Assembly: GCA_017436305.1 (NCBI GenBank)
Contig: JAFSDJ010000074.1
Location: 33,020 to 97,019 of the forward strand
Source: Lachnospiraceae bacterium
GTDB taxonomy: Bacteria > Bacillota > Clostridia > Lachnospirales > Lachnospiraceae
Reading direction: 5' to 3'
DNA: 64,000 nucleotides
Positions 18,599 to 27,623 of the stretch are shown in pieces; the first letter of the stretch is position 1, and each line of letters opens with the position of its first letter. The notes beneath the pieces are model-generated. The model saw only the letters and a program-made list of their open reading frames with translations. It made no database searches and was not told where the DNA came from. The translations under genes and the position numbers were made by a program.

Positions 18599-18628
18599 AT
18601 GATAGCCCATCAAAAGATGGGCTATCAT
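18599..18628 (-). terminator. Hairpin after ptsH, probable terminator
   Basis: ATGATAGCCCATC and GATGGGCTATCAT form a 13-bp perfect stem with a 4-base loop, 13 bases past the ptsH stop. The following minus-strand bases (ATTGTT) are only weakly T-rich, so termination may be incomplete and some read-through into leuA is possible. Confidence 0.65.
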
Positions 18629-18640
18629 AGTATCTTATTA

Positions 18641-18904
18641 TTATTCGCCGAGCCCGCCTTCAATGGCACTTATAAGAGCAGCCAATGCCTCTTTTTCGTC
18701 CTCGCCGTCACATACGAATTCAATTTCATCCCCACATTTGACACAGGCACCAAGCACACTTAGTACACTCTTGGCATTTGCTGTATTATCTCTAAATGAA
18801 AATGTTATTAAAGATTTAAACTGCATTGCTTCCTTACATAGGATTCCTGCTGGTCTTAAATGTAGCCCTGTAGGGTTTTTTATTACAACCTTTTGACTTA
18901 CCAT
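18641..18904 (-). CDS. ptsH: HPr-family phosphocarrier protein
   Basis: An 87-residue HPr. NPTGLHLRPAG carries the histidine phosphorylated by enzyme I and the following Arg. NAKSVLSVLGACVKCGDEI carries the serine at the HPr-kinase site. Both regulatory residues are therefore kept, so it can serve in sugar transport and in carbon catabolite control. GGAGG sits 8 bases before the ATG at 18904; the longer frame from 18919 has no ribosome site. The gene stands alone, without enzyme I next to it, and is followed by a hairpin. Confidence 0.92.
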   Translation of the reverse strand: MVSQKVVIKNPTGLHLRPAGILCKEAMQFKSLITFSFRDNTANAKSVLSVLGACVKCGDEIEFVCDGEDEKEALAALISAIEGGLGE

Positions 18905-19027
18905 AATACGTTCCTCCAAATATTATATATCTACTATACCCAATTCGAAAATATCTTTTAAAAAAGATTCTTTCTTATTTCCCCATACATATGAAGTATA
19001 TCATATATCATTGCTTTTCTCAAGTCT

Positions 19028-19174
19028 TTGTTACTGTTCAGTCAGCAACAAAACACTTGCTGTTTTGTTGCGTATAAACGTGATTTGGGTGTGAGCAGAC
19101 TCCTTTTGCATAGCAAAACTTTAAATGAGCCTGCGAATTGTTATTGTTTACGAGGTACGAGTGAACAGTAACAA
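19028..19174. repeat. 147-bp element with 13-bp terminal inverted repeats
   Basis: TTGTTACTGTTCA (19028-19040) and TGAACAGTAACAA (19162-19174) are exact reverse complements. An internal 11-bp perfect stem, GCAACAAAACA/TGTTTTGTTGC (19045-19055 and 19061-19071), closes a 5-base loop. It fills the gap between the ptsH promoter and the glmM stop, and codes for nothing. It has the build of a miniature non-autonomous element or a dispersed structured repeat. No clear target duplication was seen. Confidence 0.7.
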
Positions 19175-19180
19175 CAATTA

Positions 19181-20530
19181 CTATAACATCACTTCCTGAA
19201 TTAATGCTGCAAGCTTTTTCGCTTCTTCCTCAATCTGAGTCTGATTTTTTCCTTCAATCATAACACGAACTAAAGGCTCTGTACCTGAAGGTCTGATTAA
19301 AACCCTTCCTTCTCCTGCAAATTTTTCAGTAAGTGTACTGATAGCCTGTGCAATTTCAGGATATTCCATGTAGCTTTCCTTTTTATGATTTGGCACTTTA
19401 GCATTTACCAAAGCCTGCGGAAGCACTTCCATAATAGTAGAAAGCTCTGACAAAGGTTTACCTGTTTCTACCATAACCTGCAACAAATGGAGGGCACTTA
19501 AAAGCCCGTCACCAGTCGTATTTTCATCTAAGAAAATAATATGTCCAGACTGTTCTCCTCCTAAGTTGGCACCGATTTCCTTCATTCTCTCAAGAACATA
19601 ACGATCTCCTACTTTGGTCTGTTCCATCTTAATCTGTTCTTTTTCTCCCATCAGAAAGAACCCCAGGTTACTCATAACTGTTGCAACAATTGTATCATCT
19701 TTTAGCGTCTTGTTATTTTTCATATGATTGCCGATAATTGCCATAATCTGGTCACCGTCAACCTGCTTACCGGTTTCATCAACAGCCAATAATCTGTCTG
19801 CATCACCATCGAAAGCAAGACCTACCTGTGCCTTTTCATACACAACTCTTGCCATTAATTCTTCCATATGGGTAGAACCGCAGTTAGCATTAATATTAGT
19901 TCCATCCGGATTGTTATGAATTGCCACTACCTGAGCGCCTAATTCCTTTAAAGCTTCTACAGAAGTGTAGTAAGAAGCTCCTTCCGCACAATCTACTACA
20001 ATTTTCATTTCCGATAAATCTACCGGAATAGACTGAATTGCATGATTAATATATTCTTCTCTTGCATCTGTACGGTATTTAATTTTACCTACTCTGGAAC
20101 CGGTTGGAAATTTAACCCCCTCCATTCCCGAACGAATCAGCTGTTCGATTTCATCTTCTAAACTGTCCGGAAGCTTATAACCGTTTCCATCAAAAAATTT
20201 AATACCATTAAACTCTACCGGATTGTGAGAAGCAGAAATAACTACCCCTGCATCCACCTTGTATTTTCTTGTTAAGTAAGCCACTGCCGGAGTTGGTACA
20301 ACTCCTACATAAACCGCATTTGCCCCTACCGAACAGGCACCTGCCATTAATGCATTTGCTAACATATCACCGGAAATTCTTGTATCACACCCAACCATAA
20401 TCGTTGGTTTGTGCTCCTTTTCCTTTGTCAGTACATAAGCACCCGCCTGACCTAACTGCATTGCTAACAGAGGGGTTAATTCCTCGTTTGCTACTCCTCT
20501 GACTCCATCTGTTCCAAATAATCTTCCCAT
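19181..20530 (-). CDS. glmM: Phosphoglucosamine mutase
   Basis: A 449-residue enzyme converting glucosamine-6-phosphate to glucosamine-1-phosphate for UDP-GlcNAc and peptidoglycan. [20 protein letters not shown] is the family start. [18 protein letters not shown] holds the phosphoserine (about residue 101). [11 protein letters not shown] binds the metal. [10 protein letters not shown] contacts the sugar, and the end has [12 protein letters not shown] for phosphate binding. It starts 3 bp after the cdaR stop. The cdaA-cdaR-glmM order is conserved in Firmicutes, and c-di-AMP synthase activity is known to be linked to GlmM. Confidence 0.97.
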   Translation of the reverse strand: MGRLFGTDGVRGVANEELTPLLAMQLGQAGAYVLTKEKEHKPTIMVGCDTRISGDMLANALMAGACSVGANAVYVGVVPTPAVAYLTRKYKVDAGVVISASHNPVEFNGIKFFDGNGYKLPDSLEDEIEQLIRSGMEGVKFPTGSRVGKIKYRTDAREEYINHAIQSIPVDLSEMKIVVDCAEGASYYTSVEALKELGAQVVAIHNNPDGTNINANCGSTHMEELMARVVYEKAQVGLAFDGDADRLLAVDETGKQVDGDQIMAIIGNHMKNNKTLKDDTIVATVMSNLGFFLMGEKEQIKMEQTKVGDRYVLERMKEIGANLGGEQSGHIIFLDENTTGDGLLSALHLLQVMVETGKPLSELSTIMEVLPQALVNAKVPNHKKESYMEYPEIAQAISTLTEKFAGEGRVLIRPSGTEPLVRVMIEGKNQTQIEEEAKKLAALIQEVML

Positions 20531-20533
20531 ATC

Positions 20534-21814
20534 CTATTCCTTCTTTTCTGACACTTTTATTGATATATTTACAGGGTTTTTCAATTCTACCCCTTCCGGT
20601 AGCTGAATAGTAACAGGCACCACATAATTACTTTCTCTTACCTGTACAATTTCCTTTTCTTCCATGTATGCCTTAAAATCAATGATTGCTGTCAAAGTAG
20701 AAACATCTAATTTTTCCAAAACATCAGGCATTGCTATCAACTCAGCCGAAATTGTATCGCCATCAGTTGTAAAGGAAGCCTCATAGCTATCCGGCATGCC
20801 ATTAATAGTAATAACACTTCTACTTATTTCCACAACCTTTGTTTCCTTTGCACTAACACCTGCGGTGACTACTATTTTCCCGTTTTCTTCTGCATCGGCA
20901 AACTGTATTCCATCCGGAAGATAATCGTTTAAATTAACTGCCGCAACTACGTCACCTATGGCACCTTCTACACTAACAACTGTATCCGGCACATTAATAG
21001 CAGAAATCTTAGCAAGTGCCGTCTGGGAACCTGCCACCAGAATAGTTTCCGGGTCGGAAATAAGGACGCCCGTAAGTCCATACCCCTCTGCCGGTGTTCC
21101 TGATGTTGCCAAGTTAATTGGCACTTCTTTTGTAGCAAGCACTTCCACACTAATATTTACATTGGAAATATTCTTTGTAATATTTCTGTTGGAAATCAGA
21201 TTATCCTCTGCATCATACAACTTTAATTCCACACTGGTTCTAATATTACTACTCATGTTGGAAACAGAAACCTCAGCTACCACCTTGCTAATCTTTGAAA
21301 TCACAGATTCAGGTCCGGATACTCTTACAACATTTTCGTCTAAAGTAATGTTTCCAACCACATAACCATCCACAATCTCACCGGTTATTACCGGAGTTAT
21401 AACAAACTGAGATTTTGCCATATCTTCTACATTTACCTTTAAATATTCAATTTTGGGCTTTATGCTTTCAATACTTTCACTATAACGGTTAGATTCAACT
21501 TTAATGCGAACATTTCCATCCTCATCAAGGTTTTCTAAATCAGCCGTTGCCTTTATGTTTTCTTTTGTTAATGAATCTAAAACTGTTCTTTTTGCTGACA
21601 CGGACACCGTAATAGTATCAGTTCCTTCCAGTACTTCATATACCTTCCCCTGATCAGTAATCACATCTGAATTTAAAACTTCAACGGAAATGCCACTTAT
21701 TGTTGTTGTTGCTACCGGGTCGCTAATGTTTACAACAACCAGCCACAACATAAAGGAAATCATCAGGGCAAGAATTTTTAGTCCAAGATTTTTCATTAAA
21801 CTATTTCTTTTCAC
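20534..21814 (-). CDS. cdaR: CdaR, YbbR-domain regulator of diadenylate cyclase
   Basis: A 426-residue protein with one N-terminal membrane helix (LGLKILALMISFMLWLVVVNI) followed by an outside region with several YbbR-like repeats of about 80-90 residues. Each repeat has the pattern DPE/GPES-x-V-x-V-x-G (GPESVISKISKVVAEV, DPETILVAGSQTALAKI). CdaR binds CdaA and modulates c-di-AMP production. The start is a GTG preceded by GGAAGGGG, within the last codons of cdaA (14-bp overlap), so synthesis of the two partners is coupled. The next ATG is six codons later. Confidence 0.92.
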   Translation of the reverse strand: MKRNSLMKNLGLKILALMISFMLWLVVVNISDPVATTTISGISVEVLNSDVITDQGKVYEVLEGTDTITVSVSAKRTVLDSLTKENIKATADLENLDEDGNVRIKVESNRYSESIESIKPKIEYLKVNVEDMAKSQFVITPVITGEIVDGYVVGNITLDENVVRVSGPESVISKISKVVAEVSVSNMSSNIRTSVELKLYDAEDNLISNRNITKNISNVNISVEVLATKEVPINLATSGTPAEGYGLTGVLISDPETILVAGSQTALAKISAINVPDTVVSVEGAIGDVVAAVNLNDYLPDGIQFADAEENGKIVVTAGVSAKETKVVEISRSVITINGMPDSYEASFTTDGDTISAELIAMPDVLEKLDVSTLTAIIDFKAYMEEKEIVQVRESNYVVPVTIQLPEGVELKNPVNISIKVSEKKE

Positions 21815-22676
21815 GTTTTCCCCTTCCTTTCCGCTTTTTCCGTTTCTTTTCCTCAGAAGGTTTATTTTGAATCCTTTCTAACTTCTCATGAAGGGCATCC
21901 TGTGTTAAATCTCTATACAGTTTGCCTTCATAGGCTACGGAAATTCTACCCGTTTCCTCAGAAACAATGACTGTCAGAGAATCCGTCACCTCAGAAATTC
22001 CAACACCCGCTCTATGTCTTGTACCAAGTTCCTTAGACAATGCCATGTTGTCAGACAGCGGCAGATAACAGGTTGCAGATACAACCCGATCTCCCCTTAC
22101 AATTACTGCTCCATCATGAAGTGGGGTATTATGTTCAAATATATTAATTAACAACTGATTGGTTAAAATAGCATCTACCTCAATCCCCGTTCTCTCATAT
22201 TCGGTTAATGCTATATTCTGCTCTATTACAATTAAGGCACCGGTTTTTACCTTTCCCATTTCAAAACAAGCTTTTACAATTTCATTTTTGGTCTTGTCTG
22301 AAAATAAACCTTCTTCTGTTTTGGCAGATTCAAAAGAAAAAAGAGTACTGATAAAATTTTTTCTTCCCAATTGTTCCAAGGCTCTTCTTAGCTCTGGCTG
22401 CAAAACTACTACGATACCTACACAAAACACCTGAAAAAGCTTATCAAATATCCATAAAATGGTAGTCATCCGGAAAATAGCAGCCAATAATAAAAACGCA
22501 CAAATCACAAGCACTCCCTTTAAAAATGCCCATGCTTTTGTGTTTCGAACCCACACTAAAAGCTGGTACACCAAAAAGGAGATAATAATTATCTCCACAT
22601 AATCGGTTACCAAAATATGTTTAGGTATATGCAGAACCGTAAGATATTTATCTACAAAATCGAATATCTGCTCCAT
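21801..22676 (-). CDS. cdaA: Diadenylate cyclase CdaA (c-di-AMP synthase)
   Basis: A membrane-bound DisA_N-domain enzyme of 291 residues that makes c-di-AMP from two ATP. Three N-terminal helices lie between about 10 and 90. The catalytic domain has the hallmark DGAVIV and GTRHRAGVGISE motifs (DGA and RHR, metal and ATP binding) followed by DSLTVIVSEETG. The C-terminal tail is highly basic (KKRKKRKGRGKREKK). The open frame begins at a GTG (22685), but AAGGTGG lies just before the ATG at 22676. The messenger controls potassium, osmolyte and wall homeostasis in Firmicutes. Confidence 0.96.
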   Translation of the reverse strand: MEQIFDFVDKYLTVLHIPKHILVTDYVEIIIISFLVYQLLVWVRNTKAWAFLKGVLVICAFLLLAAIFRMTTILWIFDKLFQVFCVGIVVVLQPELRRALEQLGRKNFISTLFSFESAKTEEGLFSDKTKNEIVKACFEMGKVKTGALIVIEQNIALTEYERTGIEVDAILTNQLLINIFEHNTPLHDGAVIVRGDRVVSATCYLPLSDNMALSKELGTRHRAGVGISEVTDSLTVIVSEETGRISVAYEGKLYRDLTQDALHEKLERIQNKPSEEKKRKKRKGRGKREKK

Positions 22677-22708
22677 ATGTCCCACCTTAGTTAATTCTTC
22701 TTACTAGT

Positions 22709-23638
22709 CTATATTACGCTTGTTATTTTCTTTACGGTTTTCTTTGCTTTTGTTACGGAATTTTTAGGAATTGCCTTTACATAATAATAGTATTCATCGT
22801 CTTCAAACTGCACATACTCCGTTCTGGTATAGTCCACATTAAAGGCGAAGAATTCCAATACTTTTGCAATTGCAAAAGAAACTACTGCTCCAATAATAGC
22901 TGTCACTATGGAAACATTAATATCAAATGCCAAATCTCCTAAAAGCAGTGCAACCACACAAGTCACTGTTCCTACAATGATACTAATTGTCCATGCATAA
23001 TCTACTGAGAGACGTCTGATTAAATATACAATAATCACTGTAACAGCAAATGCTGCAATCGTCACAAGCATTTCCTCATTACCCAGCATTCCATCAATCA
23101 CATACCGGAGTTTTGCAACCGCACTATCCGAATCCAACGTAGTAATCAAAGCTGCATTACTGCGCACAAACGAAACAAAATAATATACAATCACTCCACA
23201 GCCTACCGAAATAATGGAAACCGGCGTCCCTATAAGTCCTGCTGCCAATACAACTGCATAAGGTATCTTAAGTACAAATGCAATCGGCAATAACACAACG
23301 ATCAGTGTATCTTTTGGGGAAAATCTGAAATACATCAAAAACATAAGTAAAAAAAGCACACTTGCCACTATAGCGCATTCCATGGTTAACGCATACAAAT
23401 GAAGAATAATAAAGATTGCTCCCAGCAATACCATAATATTAAGTGGTAAGAAGGAACACATCAGTGCTACTACCAGTACAATCATAGGATTGTTTATCTT
23501 ACTATTGTATCCCAAACTTGCATTGATAAATAGAAAAGTGGTCAACGCCAAAAGTAATTTGAACAATGGAATTAAATACACTTCATACTTACTGTAAAAA
23601 TTTCTAATATTTTCCCTAATTTCTAATAAACCCGACAT
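22709..23638 (-). CDS. Unknown polytopic membrane protein upstream of cdaA
   Basis: Not recognised. The 309 residues contain about eight hydrophobic helices, an N-terminal cytoplasmic helix (EIRENIRNFYSKYEVYL), a central soluble insert (RSNAALITTLDSDSAVAKLRYVIDGMLGN) and an acidic, Tyr-rich C-terminus (VQFEDDEYYYYVKAIPKNSV) followed by a Lys-rich end. It is 32 bp ahead of cdaA and 19 bp after the small membrane gene 23658-24059, each with a good ribosome site. Tight packing with cdaA suggests a link to c-di-AMP, osmotic or envelope biology (inference). Confidence 0.75.
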   Translation of the reverse strand: MSGLLEIRENIRNFYSKYEVYLIPLFKLLLALTTFLFINASLGYNSKINNPMIVLVVALMCSFLPLNIMVLLGAIFIILHLYALTMECAIVASVLFLLMFLMYFRFSPKDTLIVVLLPIAFVLKIPYAVVLAAGLIGTPVSIISVGCGVIVYYFVSFVRSNAALITTLDSDSAVAKLRYVIDGMLGNEEMLVTIAAFAVTVIIVYLIRRLSVDYAWTISIIVGTVTCVVALLLGDLAFDINVSIVTAIIGAVVSFAIAKVLEFFAFNVDYTRTEYVQFEDDEYYYYVKAIPKNSVTKAKKTVKKITSVI

Positions 23639-23657
23639 ATAAATTCCTTTCTGAAAG

Positions 23658-24059
23658 CTACAGCTTTTTATTTTCTAATTCATACAGCGCAGCCAGCTGT
23701 TTTAGATTATAAAAGTAGCGTTTCAGGCTTTTTTTCGCTTTGCTGTAACGATAAGAATACACAATATAGGAAATCAGTGCATAAATTACAACAAAGATAA
23801 AATAATATAAAAGAACATCTTTACCAAATTGCACCAAGTCCATTTTGTAAATATTTTGCATGAATGTTTCAAAATCATAATAAATATACATTGCAAATAT
23901 AACCAGGAATGCAAACGTTCCTGATGCTACTGACTTTAGTATTTGCAACTCTATATAATCACCTCTGAAATAGCTGCCGATTATCATATTTTTTTTCCCT
24001 TCATTTTCCTCGTAAGCAGCCATCTTGGTCATTAGTTTAATTCTTTCCTCGTTTAACAT
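23658..24059 (-). CDS. Unknown small membrane protein, partner of the polytopic protein
   Basis: A 133-residue protein with a charged N-terminal helix (about 1-38), two membrane helices (about 41-60 and 82-106) and a basic, helical C-terminal tail ending YNLKQLAALYELENKKL. Both ends are probably cytoplasmic. No family is recognised. It lies 14 bp after the yvyF-like gene and 19 bp before the polytopic protein, with GGAG before the ATG, and the ribosome site region carries a GCTAAC half-site. With its neighbour it may form a two-component membrane complex (inference). Confidence 0.7.
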   Translation of the reverse strand: MLNEERIKLMTKMAAYEENEGKKNMIIGSYFRGDYIELQILKSVASGTFAFLVIFAMYIYYDFETFMQNIYKMDLVQFGKDVLLYYFIFVVIYALISYIVYSYRYSKAKKSLKRYFYNLKQLAALYELENKKL

Positions 24060-24073
24060 ATGCTAACTCCTAA

Positions 24074-24478
24074 TTACAAGAAACGCATTCTGGATTTCTC
24101 TCTTGGATCCTTTGGTTTTTCCGTTTGTTGTGGTTTTGGTCTAGCAATTGACTTATTTAAGCTATCTGCCATACTCTGGGCACACTTTACACAAAAACGT
24201 CCTGAGCCAATCATAACCCCACACCGTTCACAAGGAACCTTAATAGGAGAATCATCTGAAAACTGTAAACGATCCTCTCTAATCCATTGCTGAATTTGTC
24301 CTGTATCTACCTCACAATCTTCTGCTACCATTTGCATAGTTGCCTGAACATGAGATTGTACATATTTCTTTACCTCCTGGAATTTTTCTTCCAGAGCCTC
24401 TTTGCAATTCTGGCACACCATTGGTCCCATGGCATAATTAAATAATCTCCCACAACGTCTACAATTTCGTACATTCAT
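24074..24478 (-). CDS. yvyF: YvyF-like flagellar-operon zinc-ribbon protein
   Basis: A 134-residue protein with two Cys clusters: CRRCGRLF...CQNC at the N-terminus and CERCGVMIGSGRFCVKC about residues 82-98. Between them a helical section with IQQWIREDRLQF resembles a small helix-turn-helix. This is the plan of the TIGR03826 flagellar operon protein. In Bacillus subtilis yvyF follows comFC and precedes flgM. Here the comF-yvyF neighbourhood is kept, but flgM is absent and c-di-AMP genes follow instead. A role in flagellar gene control is plausible but not proven. Confidence 0.85.
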   Translation of the reverse strand: MNVRNCRRCGRLFNYAMGPMVCQNCKEALEEKFQEVKKYVQSHVQATMQMVAEDCEVDTGQIQQWIREDRLQFSDDSPIKVPCERCGVMIGSGRFCVKCAQSMADSLNKSIARPKPQQTEKPKDPREKSRMRFL

Positions 24479-24519
24479 ATAAATACCTCCAGCTTCCTAT
24501 GTCACTTGACACTATCCTC

Positions 24520-25218
24520 CTATGTCCGTCCAATGGCTAATGAGATGCAATAGATATTCTCTATGCCTGACCTTTTGCATTCCAAGGCCAAAGCATCCAT
24601 TGTACTTCCTGTTGTATAGATATCATCAACTATTATAATTGTCTTTAATTTTACATCATTTTGGTAGATTTTAAAAGCCCTTTTCAAATTATTTTCTCTA
24701 GCCTGTATATCCAGTTCCTTTTGTGGCACTGTATTTCTTATTCGTACCACTAAATTATTATAAACCGGTATATCCATTTCCTTTGAAATCGCCCTTGCAA
24801 GTATCTCTGCCTGATTATATCCTCTTTTTTGTTGCTTTTTCCTATAAAGTGGTACCGGAATCAAGCCATCCGGATTCCACATCCTTATTTTTTGTCCAAG
24901 TCTTAAACGAACCTGTTCCCCGTAGTAAACTCCGTATTCCTGCCTTCCCTCATATTTAAAACGATAAACCGACTCCTTTATGGAAGAATAAGAAAATACT
25001 GCTGCACCCTCTTTAAAATAGTGCCTTCTTTCCATGCAATCCCCACAGTATTCTTCTTCCATTTTTTGTAATGGTTTCCCACATTTTCTACATACAGGCT
25101 CAGACACATACACCAGCCTTTTTCTACAGGCTTTACAAATTTTTCCTGTTCCTAATAATAAAATTTCATCACACATTGGACATCTTGCGGGATAAACTAA
25201 CTCTTTTAAAATATTCAT
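24520..25218 (-). CDS. comF: ComF-family phosphoribosyltransferase-like protein
   Basis: A 232-residue protein with a double zinc ribbon (CPMC...CKAC, then CRKCGKPL...CGDC, residues about 14-61) and a C-terminal phosphoribosyltransferase fold marked by IIIVDDIYTTGSTMDAL, the PRPP-binding loop. RGYNQAEILARAIS is the typical ComF middle motif. ComFC is needed for uptake of single-stranded DNA in competent Bacillus; homologues also occur widely in bacteria not known to be competent. It lies 25 bp after recD2, so a shared role in handling DNA is possible. Confidence 0.92.
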   Translation of the reverse strand: MNILKELVYPARCPMCDEILLLGTGKICKACRKRLVYVSEPVCRKCGKPLQKMEEEYCGDCMERRHYFKEGAAVFSYSSIKESVYRFKYEGRQEYGVYYGEQVRLRLGQKIRMWNPDGLIPVPLYRKKQQKRGYNQAEILARAISKEMDIPVYNNLVVRIRNTVPQKELDIQARENNLKRAFKIYQNDVKLKTIIIVDDIYTTGSTMDALALECKRSGIENIYCISLAIGRT

Positions 25219-25243
25219 ATTTAAAACCGCTCTCCGTAACAGT

Positions 25244-27469
25244 CTAAATAAATTCCATAATTCGATCCTTTAATCCTGCATATCGCTTTTGCTCATTTTC
25301 ATTGGCAATCATAAGTGAAATCATTTCCCTGCTTCCTAAAATAGTCACACATTCTTTTGCCCTGGTTACACCTGTGTACAAAAGATTTCTATTCATTAAC
25401 AATCTAGGGCCTGTCAAAAGCGGCATAATAACTGCCGGGTATTCACTTCCCTGAGACTTATGAATGGTAATAGCATAGGCTAACTCCAATTCATCTAACT
25501 GGGCAAAGGGGTAAGTTACCAATTTCCCTTCTTCGTACTCCACTACCAGCTCCTCTGAAAAAGTATTAATTTCCTTGATAATTCCCATATCCCCATTGAA
25601 AACTCCAAGTCCTTTATCAATAGGAATATGATACTTGCTAACAATTTCCCACTCTATCTTGTAATTGTTTTTTATCTGCATTACCTTGTCCCCTTCACGG
25701 AACAAGGTTTCGCCATGGATATATTCTTTTTTCTTTTGGTTTTCAGGATTTAAATAAGTTTGCAATATTTTATTAAGACTTTCAACCCCCAGAGCACCCT
25801 TTCGTACCGGTGTAAGCACCTGGATATCATAAGGCCTTGCATTTACATATCCCGGAAGTTTCTCTGTAATAAGCTGTATCATATGCTTATAAATTACATT
25901 TACGTCGTTTCTCTCCAAAAAGAAAAAATCCTTACTTTTATTATCTAATGCAATCGTTTCCCCTTTGTGTATCCTGTGGGCATTTAATACGATGTGGCTT
26001 TTATCCGACTGACGAAATATTTTTTCCAACTTTACCACCGTAAAACAACCGCTTTCAATAACATCCTTTAACACTTTTCCGGGTCCTACAGAAGGAAGCT
26101 GATTTCTGTCTCCTACCAAAATCAGTCTTGTTCCAATAGATACAGCTTTTAGAAGGGACTGGAACAAATAAATATCCACCATGGACATTTCATCAATTAC
26201 AATAGCATCTACTTCCAATGGATTTTCTTCATTTCTTTCAAAGTAAGTACCACCTCTGTCTTCCGACATACCACCATTTAATTCTAAAAGTCTGTGAATA
26301 GTTTTTGCTTCATATCCGGTGGCCTCACTCATTCGCTTTGCTGCCCGCCCTGTTGGTGCAGCCAGACAAAAATCCATGCCAAGGGTTTCAAATAACCGTA
26401 ACATAACATGAATGGTTGTGGTCTTTCCTGTTCCCGGTCCTCCGGTTAAAACACAGACACCTTTGGTAACACTGGCAAGTACTCCTTCTCGTTGTAAATC
26501 ATCAAGTTCCATCTTTTCCTGTTTTTCAATAGATCTGATTTTTGCTAACAGTTTTTCTTCTTCATCCGTCTCTTTTGCCTCAGAAATGTTTAGATCATGA
26601 AGCATTTTGCTACAGCTTAATTCACAATAATAGGCTCCCGTGGAATAAATTTGTACATTGCCTTCCCCCATGTCCTTTATAACAATTTTTTTGTCCATTG
26701 CCAAATTATGAATCTGAGGTTCTAAATATTTTTTTTCAATTTCCAGAATTGTGGCTGTTTTCTCTAACAAAACCTCCATAGGTAAATAGGTATGCCCGTC
26801 AGACATGCCCAGTGAGAGCATATACAAAAGTCCACTACGGATACGAAAATCGGAATCTGTATGAATTCCAACCTTTCTTGCGATTTCATCTGCAATTTTA
26901 AACCCTACTCCCTGCAAATCTTCACTCATGCGGTAAGGATTTTCCTTAATCATGGAGTATAGCCCCGGCCCATAGGCATTGTATATTTTTACTGCAAGTG
27001 TATTGGATATTCCGTAATCCTGCAGGAACATCATTGCTTCTTTCATGTCCTTTTTTTCTTCCGCTATAATGGCAATTTCTCTTGCCATTCTTTCGCTGAT
27101 ACCTTTAATCTCCGCTAGCCGCTCCGGTTCCTCTTCCATAATGCGGAAGGTATCCATTCCAAATTTTTTAACAATCTTTTCCGCCAAAGAAGGTCCTATT
27201 CCTTTAATAGCACCGGACCCCAAATATCGCTTAATACTTTCTGTATCAGAAGGTAGCTTGCTTTCGTATGTTTCCACCTTAAATTGATGTCCATAAGTAG
27301 GATGTTCTACAAACTGGCCTGTTACCTGAAGACTTTCTCCATTTTCAATGGTTTGAAACGAACCTACCAGCACAAATTCTTCTTTACCGACAATAAATTG
27401 CAATACCGTATATCCATTTTCTTCATTTCTAAATATAATATGATCTACGTATCCTGTTAATGTTTCCAC
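25244..27469 (-). CDS. recD2: RecD2-type ATP-dependent DNA helicase
   Basis: A 741-residue SF1B helicase of the RecB/C-independent class. The N-terminal OB-like part (METLTGYVDHIIFRNEENGY) is followed by helix-hairpin-helix motifs (GSGAIKGIGPSLAEKIVKKFG, GISNTLAVKIYNAYG). The motor has Walker A GGPGTGKTTT, Walker B IDEMSMVD, GDRNQLPSVGPG and a C-terminal AITIHKSQGSEYPAV. All core helicase motifs are intact. RecD2 unwinds 5'-3' and protects replication and repair. The start is a GTG with AAAGGAG 6 bases ahead. It appears to be the first gene of the long recD2-to-glmM run. Confidence 0.95.
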   Translation of the reverse strand: METLTGYVDHIIFRNEENGYTVLQFIVGKEEFVLVGSFQTIENGESLQVTGQFVEHPTYGHQFKVETYESKLPSDTESIKRYLGSGAIKGIGPSLAEKIVKKFGMDTFRIMEEEPERLAEIKGISERMAREIAIIAEEKKDMKEAMMFLQDYGISNTLAVKIYNAYGPGLYSMIKENPYRMSEDLQGVGFKIADEIARKVGIHTDSDFRIRSGLLYMLSLGMSDGHTYLPMEVLLEKTATILEIEKKYLEPQIHNLAMDKKIVIKDMGEGNVQIYSTGAYYCELSCSKMLHDLNISEAKETDEEEKLLAKIRSIEKQEKMELDDLQREGVLASVTKGVCVLTGGPGTGKTTTIHVMLRLFETLGMDFCLAAPTGRAAKRMSEATGYEAKTIHRLLELNGGMSEDRGGTYFERNEENPLEVDAIVIDEMSMVDIYLFQSLLKAVSIGTRLILVGDRNQLPSVGPGKVLKDVIESGCFTVVKLEKIFRQSDKSHIVLNAHRIHKGETIALDNKSKDFFFLERNDVNVIYKHMIQLITEKLPGYVNARPYDIQVLTPVRKGALGVESLNKILQTYLNPENQKKKEYIHGETLFREGDKVMQIKNNYKIEWEIVSKYHIPIDKGLGVFNGDMGIIKEINTFSEELVVEYEEGKLVTYPFAQLDELELAYAITIHKSQGSEYPAVIMPLLTGPRLLMNRNLLYTGVTRAKECVTILGSREMISLMIANENEQKRYAGLKDRIMEFI

Positions 27470-27549
27470 AACAAACTCCTTTTATTTCCAATCTCGCACA
27501 GCTTTTCTGATCCGCGGGTAACTGCCCATCAATAGCCCCAAGTGCTTCT

Positions 27550-27582
27550 AATATATATTAAAAAGGCTGTCATTTGACAGCC
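27550..27582 (-). terminator. Terminator of the mbl-flagellar operon
   Basis: GGCTGTCA/TGACAGCC forms an 8-bp stem with a 2-base loop (27565-27582), followed on the minus strand by TTTTTAATATATATT. It lies 41 bases past the stop of the flgJ-like gene. Confidence 0.88.
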
Positions 27583-27601
27583 CCATAATTATTTCCTTTT
27601 A

Positions 27602-27617
27602 GTTAGCACATGCTAAC
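27602..27617. repeat. GTTAGCNNNNGCTAAC palindrome downstream of flgJ-like gene
   Basis: GTTAGCA-CA-TGCTAAC, 7-bp perfect arms, lies between the flgJ-like stop and the terminator. A longer copy lies on the other side of the same gene at 28003-28020. Confidence 0.85.
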
Positions 27618-27623
27618 TTTATA

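Noticed and set aside
18359-18640. T-box, leader peptide or B12 riboswitch ahead of leuA
   Set aside because: No T-box antiterminator sequence, no leucine-rich short frame, and only a loop fragment resembling a B12 box without the other conserved parts. Listed only as an unexplained segment.
20958-21365. 135-codon plus-strand frame opposite cdaR
   Set aside because: Antisense mirror of YbbR repeats, with composition typical of shadow frames.
24050-24070. GTTTAACATATGCTAAC as another palindrome copy
   Set aside because: Only one arm matches; counted as a half-site overlapping a ribosome site and start codon.
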